Shown here in pieces: positions 38,056-46,939 of a stretch of DNA of 47,061 nt. Both the position numbers and the translations under genes were made by a program. Numbering within the stretch: position 1 is the first letter of the stretch; the number at the start of each line of letters is the position of its first letter. The notes beneath the pieces are model-generated. The model was not told the DNA's origin and did no database searches. It worked only from the letters and a program-made list of their open reading frames with translations. Source of the stretch: Promineifilum sp. (GTDB taxonomy: Bacteria; Chloroflexota; Anaerolineae; Promineifilales; Promineifilaceae); the NCBI GenBank assembly GCA_018058545.1, contig JAGOZU010000016.1, positions 1-47,061 of the forward strand, in the 5' to 3' direction.

Positions 38056-39627
38056 ATGGCCTACGAAAGCCGTTATCCATTGCACGCGGCCGATTTGCTC
38101 AGCCGACGAGCCGAATTGACCCCTGATAGACTCGCCTTGCTGGATTTGCACACCGGCGAGGAATACACCTACCAGCAGCTCAACGAGCGGGCCAACCGGC
38201 TGGCCAATTTCATGCGCTCGCTGGGGGTTGAGAAGGGCGACCGGGTCTCCATCCTGGCCCAAAATTGCATCCACTACGTCGATTTGCTCTATGGTCTGGG
38301 CAAGATCGGCGCGATCTTCGCCCCGCTCAACTGGCGTCTGACCGCCCATGAGTTGACCTATATCGCCGGTGATTGCCGCCCCAGGGTGTTGGTCTGTGGC
38401 CCGGAATATATTGATATTGTGGAGGCATTGCATCGGGAGCTGGACTTTCCGGTCATCGTGGGCATCGAGGGAGCGACGGCCAATGACGCTTCCGGGGTTC
38501 AGTTCGTCGCTTATGAGGATGGCCTGGCCGCCGTGGCCGATACCGAGCCCGAGCGCCCCCCGCTGACAGGTGAGGATATCGCCTGCATCCTTTACACGTC
38601 AGGGACTACCGGGCGGCCGAAAGGGGCGATGATCTCCCATCGTCAGGTCTTGTGGAACAGCATTAACACGGCCATCAGTTGGGGGCTGACGGAGCACGAC
38701 ATCTCACCGGTCATGACGCCGATGTTTCATGCCGGCGGCCTGTTCATTTTCCTGACCCCGCTCTTCTATGTCGGCGGCAAGATACTGTTGGCGCGCTCTT
38801 TCGATAGCGAGGTGTCGCTGGAGTTCATCCAGTCCGGGAGATGCACGGTCGTGCTCGGCGTGCCCACGCTGTTCCAGATGTGGATGAACAGCCCCGCCTT
38901 TGCCGGCGCTGATTTTAGCCATGTGCGCTACTTCATCAGCGGCGGCGCGCCCTGCCCGGTCTCCCTGATCAAGGCCTGGCGCGAGGCCAAGGGCGGCTAT
39001 TTGCATCAGGGATACGGGTTGACCGAAGTCGGCGTGAACTGTTTCACCATGACCGACGAGGAGTCCATCACCCGGATGGGGTCGGTCGGCAAGCCTATCT
39101 TCCACAGTCATATGCGCATCATCGATGAGGATGGCCGCGATGTGCCCCGAGGGCAGACCGGGGAGCTTGTTATCTATGGCCCCCACGTCTGCTCCGGCTA
39201 CTGGGGCGATCCCGAGGCCACACGCCATGCCATCAAGGACGGCTGGTTCCATACCGGCGATATGGCCCGGCAAGACGAAGATGGCTACTACTATTTGGCC
39301 GGACGGTACAAGGACATGATCATCAGCGGCGGCGAGAACGTCTATGCCGCCGAGGTGGAATCGGTCTTCCTTGAGCATCCGGCCGTTAATGAGGCGGCGC
39401 TGATTGGCGCGGCCGATGAAAAATGGGGCGAAGTTGGCCTGATGGTAGTGGTGCTGCGCTCCGGTGGTGCGGCCACGGCCGAGGAGCTGATCGGGTTTTG
39501 TCGCGGCCGTCTGGCTCGCTACAAGGTGCCGAAACATGTCATCTTCGCCGAAGCGTTGCCCTATTCTCCCTACGGCAAGGTGATAAAAGCGGAGTTGCGC
39601 GAGAAATATATCAATCACCGAGCGTGA
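38056..39627 (+). CDS. Acyl-CoA synthetase (AMP-forming), second copy
   Basis: This 523-residue ANL enzyme has YTSGTTGRPKGAMISHR as P-loop (canonical, unlike the first copy), HQGYGLTEVGVN as A5, HTGDMARQDEDGYYYLAGR and YKDMIISGGENVYAAEVE as A7/A8, and the A10 lysine in SPYGKVIKAELRE. It is clearly paralogous to the 34618 enzyme but diverged, so the two may act on different acids or steps. It follows the SDR gene after 48 bases. Confidence 0.93.
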   Translation: MAYESRYPLHAADLLSRRAELTPDRLALLDLHTGEEYTYQQLNERANRLANFMRSLGVEKGDRVSILAQNCIHYVDLLYGLGKIGAIFAPLNWRLTAHELTYIAGDCRPRVLVCGPEYIDIVEALHRELDFPVIVGIEGATANDASGVQFVAYEDGLAAVADTEPERPPLTGEDIACILYTSGTTGRPKGAMISHRQVLWNSINTAISWGLTEHDISPVMTPMFHAGGLFIFLTPLFYVGGKILLARSFDSEVSLEFIQSGRCTVVLGVPTLFQMWMNSPAFAGADFSHVRYFISGGAPCPVSLIKAWREAKGGYLHQGYGLTEVGVNCFTMTDEESITRMGSVGKPIFHSHMRIIDEDGRDVPRGQTGELVIYGPHVCSGYWGDPEATRHAIKDGWFHTGDMARQDEDGYYYLAGRYKDMIISGGENVYAAEVESVFLEHPAVNEAALIGAADEKWGEVGLMVVVLRSGGAATAEELIGFCRGRLARYKVPKHVIFAEALPYSPYGKVIKAELREKYINHRA

Positions 39628-39646
39628 TTGATCAATGGAGGTTCAC

Positions 39647-40459
39647 ATGCCCTTTCTTCAATCAAACGGCGTCAATCTGTACTATGAGATTCATGGCAAC
39701 GGAGCGCCCCTGATTCTCATCCCCGGCCTCGGTTATGGCGGCTGGATGTGGCACAAGATGATCCCCGGTCTGGCCGAACAGTTTCAGGTTATATCGTTCG
39801 ACAATCGCGGATCGGGGCAAAGCGACAAACCCGCCGGACCCTATACGGCGCAGATGCTGGCGGCCGATACCGTCGGCGTCCTGGATCACTTGGGGGTTGA
39901 GAAGGCCCATATCATGGGGCACTCGATGGGCGGGTTCATTGCCCAGGCGCTGGCTATCGACTATCAAGATCGGGTGGACAGGTTGATCCTCTCCGCCACG
40001 AATTTCGGCGGCCCTCGTCATGTCCCCATCACACCCGAAGCGATGGCCGTGCTGGTCGATATGTCGGGCGATCCGATTGAGCGGTTGCGGCGGGGTATCG
40101 TCATCAGTTGCGCGCCCGGTTTTGCCGAGCGACAGCCCGAGGTCGTTGAGGAGTGGATCAACTACCGGATCGTCAACCCCATCGATCCGGCCGGTTACCA
40201 GGCCCAGTTGTCCATCGGCCTGTCGTTGATTCCGGAGGCCGCCTGCTTCGAGCACAAGCTGGCGACGCTGGATATGCCAACCCTGATCCTGTTTGGCGAG
40301 CACGACAAAGTGGTTCCCCCGGGTAACGCCGAATTGCTGGCCGGAAAAATCAAGTCGGCCCAAATCAGGATATTGCCTGACGCAGGACACTTCTTCCCCT
40401 TTGAAGTCCCGGATGAAGCCAACGCCGCCGTTGCGCGGTTTTTAGGCGGGGTGGGGTGA
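39647..40459 (+). CDS. Alpha/beta hydrolase
   Basis: This 270-residue hydrolase has LILIPGLGYGGWMWHKM, the nucleophile elbow GHSMGG (S93), the acid in FGEHDKVVPPG and the histidine in PDAGHFFPFE. It resembles 3-oxoadipate enol-lactonase-like or esterase family members but assignment is not possible. ATG 39647 with GGAGG six bases upstream is chosen over an ATG at 39635 that overlaps that site. It ends the acyl-CoA cluster and is followed by the livK promoter. Confidence 0.9.
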   Translation: MPFLQSNGVNLYYEIHGNGAPLILIPGLGYGGWMWHKMIPGLAEQFQVISFDNRGSGQSDKPAGPYTAQMLAADTVGVLDHLGVEKAHIMGHSMGGFIAQALAIDYQDRVDRLILSATNFGGPRHVPITPEAMAVLVDMSGDPIERLRRGIVISCAPGFAERQPEVVEEWINYRIVNPIDPAGYQAQLSIGLSLIPEAACFEHKLATLDMPTLILFGEHDKVVPPGNAELLAGKIKSAQIRILPDAGHFFPFEVPDEANAAVARFLGGVG

Positions 40460-40482
40460 CAATAGACGGCATTCTCATGATC

Positions 40483-40516
40483 TTGTAACCGGCCTGTAAC
40501 TGGCCGGTGCTATAAC
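40483..40516 (+). promoter_or_regulatory. SARP-type promoter 2 (before livK)
   Basis: TTGTAAC (40483-40489) and CTGTAAC (40494-40500) are direct repeats 11 bases apart, followed by TGCTATAAC (40508-40516) as extended -10. The distance from first repeat to TGC is 25 bases, exactly as at 33216. Transcription would begin near 40523, giving a leader of ~64 bases with GGAGG before livK. Confidence 0.72.
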
Positions 40517-40586
40517 CAACATGCAGCTATTGCTGCAGAAAACCTTGACGAAGTCTGTAGAAACTTTAAATGTTGGAGGAGAATAG

Positions 40587-41990
40587 ATGAATACTCGTCG
40601 AACAGTCTTTTTGCTTTTGTCTCTGCTGACCGTTCTGGCCCTCGCCCTGAGCGCCTGCGGCGGCACCGCGCCGGTTGAAACCGTCCAGCCGACGGTCGAA
40701 GCGGTTGTCGAAGAAGTTGTCGAAGAAGTGGCTCCTACTGAGGCCCCGACCGAGGCCCCTGCTGTGGAGCCGACGGAAGCGCCTGCTGAAGAGCCTACCG
40801 CCGAAACCGCGGATCAACCCTTTGCCGGGGAAGATCTGGTGATCGGTCTGATGACCGACAAGTCCGGCGCGCTGGCCATCTATGGCCCCAGCCAGACGAA
40901 CGGTTTCTATCTGGGTCTTGAGTACGCCACTGGCGGCACGATGGAAGTCGCCGGCCGGCCGATCGTCGTTGTCGAGAAGGACAACGCCAGCAACCCCGAA
41001 ACGGCCGTCCAACAGGCTCGTGAACTGATCGAGGCCGAGGGAGCCGACATCCTGGTCGGTAACATATCCTCAACGGCCGCCTTGGCCACCATCCCCGTCG
41101 CTGAGGAAAACAATGTGATCCTCATCTCCGAGCCTGCGGCCGCGCCGCAGATCACGGGCGACAACTTCAGCCCCAACTCGTTCCGCACCAGCCGCACCAG
41201 CTTCCAGGACGCTCTGGTCATGGGTAATGGTCTGCTGGAGATGGGCGACACGTTTGTCCAGATCGCTCCCGAGAATGCCTTCGGCATCGGCTCGGCTTGC
41301 TCGTTCTACGCGGTCGTCTCGGCCGGTGGCGGCAAGTTCGTCACCAATGACACGGCTGAGGGTTGCGGCACGGTCTACGCGCCGATCGACACCACGGACT
41401 TCACGTCCTACATCAACCAACTGCTCGATTCCGACGCCGACGTGCTGATCGTCACTTGGGCCGGCGCGGGCTTCGCCCCGATGTTCCAGCAGATGAGCCA
41501 GCTTGGCGTCTTCGATGAGATGGTCGTCGGCACGGGCGTGGGCGACAACCAGACCCTGGCGGCCGGTTATGCCGACGCTATCGGTGTGGTTGGTGTCCAG
41601 GTCTATCATTACTCCCTGCCGAACAACGAGATCAACGATTGGCTCGTTACGCGCCATATGGAAGAGTACGGCACGCCGCCCGACCTGTGGGCTGCCGGCG
41701 GTATGATGGCCGCCATCATGGTTGTCGATGGCCTGAAGGCCAGCAACGGTGATGCCAATGCGGATGTGCTGCGCGCGATCTACGAGGACAACTTCACCTT
41801 CGAAGGCCCGAAGGGCACGGTCATGATCCGTCCGTCCGACCACGTGGCTCTGCAGAACCTGTACTTCGTCCGCGTGACCAACGTCGACGATCCGGAGTTC
41901 CGCTTTGTCGAACTGGTGAAGGAATTCGGTCCGGAAGAAACCGCGCCGCCTTGCATGCTGGTGGGCGATTACGCCGCTCGCTGCCAGTAA
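40587..41990 (+). CDS. livK: Branched-chain-amino-acid-type ABC transporter, substrate-binding lipoprotein
   Basis: This 467-residue protein starts with a lipoprotein signal (TVFLLLSLLTVLALALSAC, lipobox LSAC, C24). A flexible T/E/P/V-rich linker (25-78) leads to a Leu/Ile/Val-type periplasmic-binding domain (from ~80: VIGLMTDKSGALAIYGPSQT). The domain family also binds aromatic and other carboxylic acids, amides and urea, so the ligand is not fixed; the adjacent CoA ligases favour a carboxylic acid. GGAGGAG precedes the ATG. An intrinsic terminator after it would let it be expressed above the transporter genes. Confidence 0.92.
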   Translation: MNTRRTVFLLLSLLTVLALALSACGGTAPVETVQPTVEAVVEEVVEEVAPTEAPTEAPAVEPTEAPAEEPTAETADQPFAGEDLVIGLMTDKSGALAIYGPSQTNGFYLGLEYATGGTMEVAGRPIVVVEKDNASNPETAVQQARELIEAEGADILVGNISSTAALATIPVAEENNVILISEPAAAPQITGDNFSPNSFRTSRTSFQDALVMGNGLLEMGDTFVQIAPENAFGIGSACSFYAVVSAGGGKFVTNDTAEGCGTVYAPIDTTDFTSYINQLLDSDADVLIVTWAGAGFAPMFQQMSQLGVFDEMVVGTGVGDNQTLAAGYADAIGVVGVQVYHYSLPNNEINDWLVTRHMEEYGTPPDLWAAGGMMAAIMVVDGLKASNGDANADVLRAIYEDNFTFEGPKGTVMIRPSDHVALQNLYFVRVTNVDDPEFRFVELVKEFGPEETAPPCMLVGDYAARCQ

Positions 41991-42012
41991 GCCTGTTTCA
42001 TGATATAAAGGG

Positions 42013-42041
42013 GGGGAGACGGAAATCGTCTCCCTCTTTTT
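42013..42041 (+). terminator. Intrinsic terminator (probably partial) after livK
   Basis: GGGAGACG (42014-42021) pairs perfectly with CGTCTCCC (42027-42034) around GAAAT, extended by a G-T pair and followed by TCTTTTT. It lies between livK and livG, a common place for a leaky terminator that keeps binding-protein levels above those of the membrane complex. Confidence 0.85.
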
Positions 42042-42098
42042 ACATACGCCAGGTTATTGGGGTGGATTTGTCAACCCCGTGGGGCCGGGAACTGACTT

Positions 42099-42878
42099 AT
42101 GGATGATTCGTACCTATTGGAAACCCGGGATTTGCGCAAGGCCTTTGGCGGCTTGGTGGCCGTCGATGGGGTCAGCATGGTGGTGAAGCACAACACATTG
42201 CACACCATCATCGGGCCGAATGGGGCCGGCAAGACGACTTTCTTCAACTTGCTGAGCGGCAATATTCGCCCCACCAGCGGCAAGGTCATCTACAAGGGCT
42301 GGGACATCACCGATCAGCCTACTCATCAGCGCGCCCACATCGGTATCGGCCGCTCCTTCCAGATCACCAACGTCTTCCCCAATTTGAGCGTGATGGAGAA
42401 CGTCCGGCTGGCGGCACAGGCCGTGGGCAAGGACAGCTTCAAGTTTTGGTCGCACCATCGCGCCTTCCGTCGCTATGAGGAACAGGCGCTGTCGATCCTG
42501 GAGCAGGTGGGGCTGGGGCAACAGGCCGGATTACCCGCCCGTTTGCTGCCCCATGGCGGCAAGCGCAAGCTGGAGCTTGGCATCTTGCTGGCTTCGGACC
42601 CCGACCTGTTGCTGCTGGATGAACCCACGGCCGGAATGGCTCGCGAGGAGATTCCGATGCTCATGGACGTGATTCAGAGCGTCCGGAATTCGGGCAACAA
42701 GACAATTATCCTGGTCGAACACAAGATGGACCTGGTGATGAACGTGTCCGACCGGATATCGGTGATGCATCAGGGACGACTTCTGGCCGAGGGCAACCCG
42801 ACGGAAATCGCCGGCAATCCGACCGTCCAGAAAGCCTATCTGGGCGATCTGTATGGCGACTTGACGGAAGTGAAGTAA
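42099..42878 (+). CDS. livG: Branched-chain-amino-acid-type ABC transporter ATPase
   Basis: This 259-residue ATPase of the LivG type has Walker A GPNGAGKTTFFNLLSG, the Q-loop FQITNVFPNLSVMENVRL, Walker B DLLLLDEPTAGM and the switch histidine in ILVEHKMDL. The signature loop is unusual: LPHGGKRKLELG in place of an LSxGxQR-type sequence. The LivG-specific C terminus (GNPTVQKAYLG) is present. livF starts directly after its stop codon. Confidence 0.9.
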   Translation: MDDSYLLETRDLRKAFGGLVAVDGVSMVVKHNTLHTIIGPNGAGKTTFFNLLSGNIRPTSGKVIYKGWDITDQPTHQRAHIGIGRSFQITNVFPNLSVMENVRLAAQAVGKDSFKFWSHHRAFRRYEEQALSILEQVGLGQQAGLPARLLPHGGKRKLELGILLASDPDLLLLDEPTAGMAREEIPMLMDVIQSVRNSGNKTIILVEHKMDLVMNVSDRISVMHQGRLLAEGNPTEIAGNPTVQKAYLGDLYGDLTEVK

Positions 42879-43595
42879 ATGGAACCAACACGATCCAATG
42901 TTCTGGAAGTCCGGGATATTAAAACATTTATCGGGCAGTTCCACATCCTTGATGGCGTTTCCGTCGACGTCCCGGACGGCAGTATCACCGTGCTCCTGGG
43001 GCGAAATGGCGCGGGCAAAACGACGACGCTCAAGTCCATCCTGGGTCTGACGCCGCCGCGCAATGGAACCATCCTTTTAAACGGGAAGGAGATCCAGGGC
43101 GAACCGGCCTACCGCATCGCTTCCAAAGGCATCGGCTATGTGCCGGAGCATCGCGCCATCTTCCGCGACCTGTCCGTGGAAGAGAACTTGCGCATCGCCG
43201 AACGGAAGGCCGGCGATCTGAAACGTCGGGAAGAATTCATATTTGACCTGTTTCCCGATCTGAAACGATTGATCAAATTGCCGGGCGGCAATCTGTCCGG
43301 CGGGCAGCAACAGATGCTGGCGGTGGCGCGCGCGCTCGTGCCCGAAAATCATCTGTTGTTGATTGACGAACCCAGCGAAGGCCTGGCTCCGGTGGTGATC
43401 GAGCAGATGATGGAGTCCATTCGCGCGCTCTCGGCGCACACGACCGTCCTGCTGGTGGAGCAAAACTTCATCATGGCCAGCATGCTGGCCGACCGCTATA
43501 CAATCATTGAGTCCGGCCGTTCGGTCAAGAGCGGCATGATGGCCGATCTCGTTCAGGACGAGGCGACAATCCAGCGTTATCTGGGAGCCGCCTAG
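42879..43595 (+). CDS. livF: Branched-chain-amino-acid-type ABC transporter ATPase
   Basis: This 238-residue ATPase is LivF-like: Walker A GRNGAGKTTTLKSILGL, a canonical signature NLSGGQQQMLAVARAL, Walker B HLLLIDEPSEGLAP and the switch region LLVEQNF (Gln in place of His, usual in LivF). It starts on the base after the livG stop and ends 10 bases before livH, so the ATPases are made together and would form a heterodimer. Confidence 0.93.
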   Translation: MEPTRSNVLEVRDIKTFIGQFHILDGVSVDVPDGSITVLLGRNGAGKTTTLKSILGLTPPRNGTILLNGKEIQGEPAYRIASKGIGYVPEHRAIFRDLSVEENLRIAERKAGDLKRREEFIFDLFPDLKRLIKLPGGNLSGGQQQMLAVARALVPENHLLLIDEPSEGLAPVVIEQMMESIRALSAHTTVLLVEQNFIMASMLADRYTIIESGRSVKSGMMADLVQDEATIQRYLGAA

Positions 43596-43605
43596 AGGAG
43601 TCCCC

Positions 43606-45114
43606 ATGACTTCGATTTTGAAAAATAACCGATCCATCCTGATCGCTGTCGCGCTGACGGTTCTCATATTTGCCGGCATCGTCCAATCGATGGAGCCGCG
43701 GGTATGGGTATCGATCATGCTCTCCGGCGCGACCCTGGCCTCGCTCTATTTCCTCGTTGCCTCGGGTCTGTCGCTCATCTTCGGCTTGATGGATGTGCTG
43801 AACTTCGCCCACGGCGTTTTATTCGTGCTGGGGGCGTATGTGGGTCTTGCCACCTTCATGAACCCGCGCCTGCTGTTCAACACGCTGCCGATTTTCTTCA
43901 TCCTGATCGCTGCGATCATGCTATCGCAGCATCTGGCTCGCCTCTTCTGGCCGCGCATCCACGGCCAACGGGCTATTCGCCTGGCGTCCATTGCCCTCAT
44001 GTTGCTGGCGGCCGCGCTCCTGTTTTTCGCCTTGCGCGGCTTTCCCATTCGCGCCCTCAATGCCTTCAATATCACTGCCGTGGGTGGGGCCGTCCTGACG
44101 GCCGACGCCCAGGAACCCATGGCTATGATGTTCCGGCGCCTGGCCCTTTTGGCGCTGGCGGGCATCCCGCTTGGCATCCTGCTCTCGCCCAAGGAGCGCC
44201 AGGATGAGGTTCCCTTGCGGCCGTTCACCCAAACGTTATTGATCGCCGGGCTGGCGGCGGTCATCGGTATTGTCCTATTGCTGGTGCGTGATGCCGGTGA
44301 GCAATGGCTCCTCGGCTTGTCCACGGATATACGCTTCATCCTGGCCCTGATCATGGGCACGATCGCCGGCGCGTTAGGTGGCGTGGGTATCGAGACCGCG
44401 CTGATACGGCCATTCTACGGCAATCCGGTGACCCAACTGGTGCTGACGCTCGGCCTGAGCATCGCGGGCATCGACCTCATTGAGGCCATGTTTGGCGAAG
44501 AGGCCAACCCGCCGATGCCGACGCCCTCCATGTTTGGCGGGAATTGCCGGTCGGACTCGCTTACTGCCTGGCTTAGCGAGCATTGTCAGTCGATTGACGT
44601 GCTGGGCCGGGCTTTCCCGACCTATCGTCTGTTTATCATCGTCGTGGGCGTCCTTGTTTTCATCGGCGTCGGCCTTATGTTGCGACGCACGCGGCTGGGC
44701 ATGATCATTCGGGCGGGGGTGCAGGATAGCGAGATGGTGCAGGCGCTGGGCATCAATGTGCGCCGGGTATTCACGCTCGTCTTCGCTCTGGGTTCGGCCC
44801 TGGCGGCCATGGGTGGGGTTATCGCCGCGCCGTACCTGGGCGTGTTCCCCGGCATGGGGGCTATCTATCAGCTCCAGGCCTTCATCGCCGTGGTCATCGG
44901 CGGCATGGGCAGCTTCATCGGCGCGGCCGTCGGCACGATCATCCTCGGCATGGCCCGCGCCTTCGGCGATCATTTCGTCGCCGCCGGCATTACCTTGCCG
45001 TTTATCGATACCGTCATCAAAGGCAGTCCCGCCATCGCACGCGCCTCGACGGTGCTCATCATGGCCATCGTCTTGTTGGTGAAACCCTCCGGGATTTTTG
45101 GGAAGAAGGAGTAG
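43606..45114 (+). CDS. livH: Branched-chain-amino-acid-type ABC permease with a large membrane insertion
   Basis: The core is LivH: SGATLASLYFLVASGLSLIF, then GLMDVLNFAHGVLFVLGAYV, and later GTIAGALGGVGIETALIRPF and RAGVQDSEMVQALGINVRRV. At 502 residues it is about 200 longer than common LivH. The extra part (~85-245) contains several further hydrophobic segments (FFILIAAIMLSQHLARLFW, LASIALMLLAAALLFFALRG and others). A second, shorter insert precedes YRLFIIVVGVLV (~305-335). The frame is continuous. GAGGAG precedes the ATG. Confidence 0.9.
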   Translation: MTSILKNNRSILIAVALTVLIFAGIVQSMEPRVWVSIMLSGATLASLYFLVASGLSLIFGLMDVLNFAHGVLFVLGAYVGLATFMNPRLLFNTLPIFFILIAAIMLSQHLARLFWPRIHGQRAIRLASIALMLLAAALLFFALRGFPIRALNAFNITAVGGAVLTADAQEPMAMMFRRLALLALAGIPLGILLSPKERQDEVPLRPFTQTLLIAGLAAVIGIVLLLVRDAGEQWLLGLSTDIRFILALIMGTIAGALGGVGIETALIRPFYGNPVTQLVLTLGLSIAGIDLIEAMFGEEANPPMPTPSMFGGNCRSDSLTAWLSEHCQSIDVLGRAFPTYRLFIIVVGVLVFIGVGLMLRRTRLGMIIRAGVQDSEMVQALGINVRRVFTLVFALGSALAAMGGVIAAPYLGVFPGMGAIYQLQAFIAVVIGGMGSFIGAAVGTIILGMARAFGDHFVAAGITLPFIDTVIKGSPAIARASTVLIMAIVLLVKPSGIFGKKE

Positions 45115-45152
45115 AGCGCCCCACGCGCTTGAATTTCACCCCGGGAGAACTT

Positions 45153-46259
45153 ATGGAAGAATCCTTGTTGCTATCCCAGAAGTCATCGATCAAATCCCGT
45201 TTGATCGAATGGTGGCCATATTTGCTCATCCTGGCTTTGCTGGTGTTGTTCCCGTTTGTGGCCGGCATGACGATCGGCAATCCCTCAGCCGCGCCCGAGG
45301 GGGTGGGGTTTTTCAATGGCCTGATGCTGCGCGCCGAGAGCGGCGCGGCCAAGTTCTGGCAGGGCATGATCATCCAGATGCTCATCCTGGGCATCTTTGC
45401 GATGAGTTATGACCTGTTGCTGGGCTATACGGGCATCCTGTCGTTTGGCCACGCGATGTTCTTCGGCACGGGTGGCTATGCCATTGCCATCCTCATCGGC
45501 CGTAATTTCAACTGGTCGTTCGGCATGGCGTTGGCAGCCGTGATCGTCATCGCCCTGGCCCAGAGCCTCATCTTCGGCGTGTTATCGTTGCGGGTGAAGG
45601 GCGTATATTTGGCGATGGTCACACTGGCCTTCGCCGAGATGTTCTTTATCCTGGCCGAGGCGGGCGACTTTCGTGTCTATACCGGCGCGGATGACGGGTT
45701 GCACGGTTTCCCGGTTCCGGCCTATCTCAGCGCCACGGAGCACCGCACGCGGTTCTACTTCCTCACTCTGGTCTTCTTCGCCGCCGTGTTCCTCATTATC
45801 AAGCGGCTGGTCGATTCCCCGACCGGCAAGGTCATGGTCGCCACCCGCGAGAACGAGAACCGGGCGACGATGATCGGCTTCAATACCTTTTGGTACAAGC
45901 TGACCGCCTTTGTAGCCGCCGGCGTGTTTGCCGCTCTGGCCGGGGCGTTATCGGCGCTCTATCGAGTCAGTGTTACACCGTCGATGCTATCGCTCGGCCG
46001 AACGATCGACGCCCTGGCCATGACGATCATCGGCGGACTGGGCACGCTGGTCGGCCCCATCCTGGGCGCGTCGATCATCCAGTTGCTTGGCTACTGGCTG
46101 GAACGCTGGTTCGGCTCCAACTGGACGCTGATCTACGGCCTGATCTTCATGCTGATCGTGATCTTCCTGCCCTATGGCATCGTCGGCACGTTCCGCGCTC
46201 GCTCCTTCAGGATCAAGGAAGGGTGGGAGCAGATCAAGAAGCTGCTGTCCGGTAAATAG
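45153..46259 (+). CDS. livM: Branched-chain-amino-acid-type ABC permease
   Basis: This 368-residue permease of the LivM type has SYDLLLGYTGILSFGHAMFF, the coupling region ATRENENRATMIGFNTFWYK and IIGGLGTLVGPILGASIIQL. About eight to nine hydrophobic helices are visible. ATG 45153 with GGGAGA upstream is preferred to TTG 45129. It completes the livKGFHM set and ends 65 bases before the DUF1684 gene. Confidence 0.92.
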   Translation: MEESLLLSQKSSIKSRLIEWWPYLLILALLVLFPFVAGMTIGNPSAAPEGVGFFNGLMLRAESGAAKFWQGMIIQMLILGIFAMSYDLLLGYTGILSFGHAMFFGTGGYAIAILIGRNFNWSFGMALAAVIVIALAQSLIFGVLSLRVKGVYLAMVTLAFAEMFFILAEAGDFRVYTGADDGLHGFPVPAYLSATEHRTRFYFLTLVFFAAVFLIIKRLVDSPTGKVMVATRENENRATMIGFNTFWYKLTAFVAAGVFAALAGALSALYRVSVTPSMLSLGRTIDALAMTIIGGLGTLVGPILGASIIQLLGYWLERWFGSNWTLIYGLIFMLIVIFLPYGIVGTFRARSFRIKEGWEQIKKLLSGK

Positions 46260-46324
46260 GCGAGCGGCCGTCGGCGATGCCGGTGTGGATGTTCGCCTCT
46301 CGGGCATTGCAGGAGCGATTTTGA

Positions 46325-46861
46325 ATGAACCAAAAACTGCACCAGTTCCGCGTCGAGGTCGACGACTTCATGCAGTTCCATCCCCATTCTCCGCTGGAGG
46401 AGGATCGACGCTCCAATTTCAAGGGGCTGGATTACTATGAAAGTAACCCGGCTCTGACCTTTACGGTGACGGCCGAGCGGTTGTCGGACGATGAGCCGCT
46501 AATTGAGATGGAAACCAGCACGGGCGATGTTCGCCAATTTCGCCGCTGGGGAACGTTTGAGTTCGAGGTCGACGGCGAGACGGCACACCTGACACTCTAC
46601 AGCGATCCCGTCGTCGAGGACTTTTTCCTGCCTTTCAGAGACGCCACGAACGGAGGTGAGACGTATGGAGCGGGGCGCTACCTGGATAATCACCGGCCGG
46701 GACTGCTGCGGCTTGATGAGGACAGGTTCGAGGTTGACTTCAACTATGCCTATAATCCGTACTGCGCTTACTCATCCTACTTCTCTTGCCCGCTCCCGCC
46801 GCGGGAGAATTGGTTGACGGTGCCAATCCGGGCCGGAGAGAAAGAGTACCGGCCGGGTTGA
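46325..46861 (+). CDS. DUF1684 family protein
   Basis: This 178-residue protein matches DUF1684, which has no known function. Landmarks are FKGLDYYESNPALTF, the FLPFRDATNGGETYGAGRYL motif and DFNYAYNPYCAYSSYFSCPL followed by PPRENWLTVPIRAGEK. No signal peptide is visible, so it is probably cytoplasmic. AGGAG stands nearby upstream. It precedes the radical SAM gene. Confidence 0.87.
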   Translation: MNQKLHQFRVEVDDFMQFHPHSPLEEDRRSNFKGLDYYESNPALTFTVTAERLSDDEPLIEMETSTGDVRQFRRWGTFEFEVDGETAHLTLYSDPVVEDFFLPFRDATNGGETYGAGRYLDNHRPGLLRLDEDRFEVDFNYAYNPYCAYSSYFSCPLPPRENWLTVPIRAGEKEYRPG

Positions 46862-46890
46862 TGGAGGTACAACGATCGCTCGCTTAACGA

Positions 46891-46896
46891 TATACT
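46891..46896 (+). promoter_or_regulatory. Possible -10 box before the radical SAM gene
   Basis: TATACT at 46891-46896 lies ~44 bases before the ATG at 46940. The matching -35 position is TACAAC, which is weak. It is only a possible promoter. Confidence 0.25.
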
Positions 46897-46939
46897 GGAC
46901 GCGAGACCCTGTTATCACTCCTCGAACGTGATAGACAAA

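Noticed and set aside
37255-38433. A 392-codon open frame on the - strand
   Set aside because: It is antisense to the SDR and second ligase and lacks domain signals.
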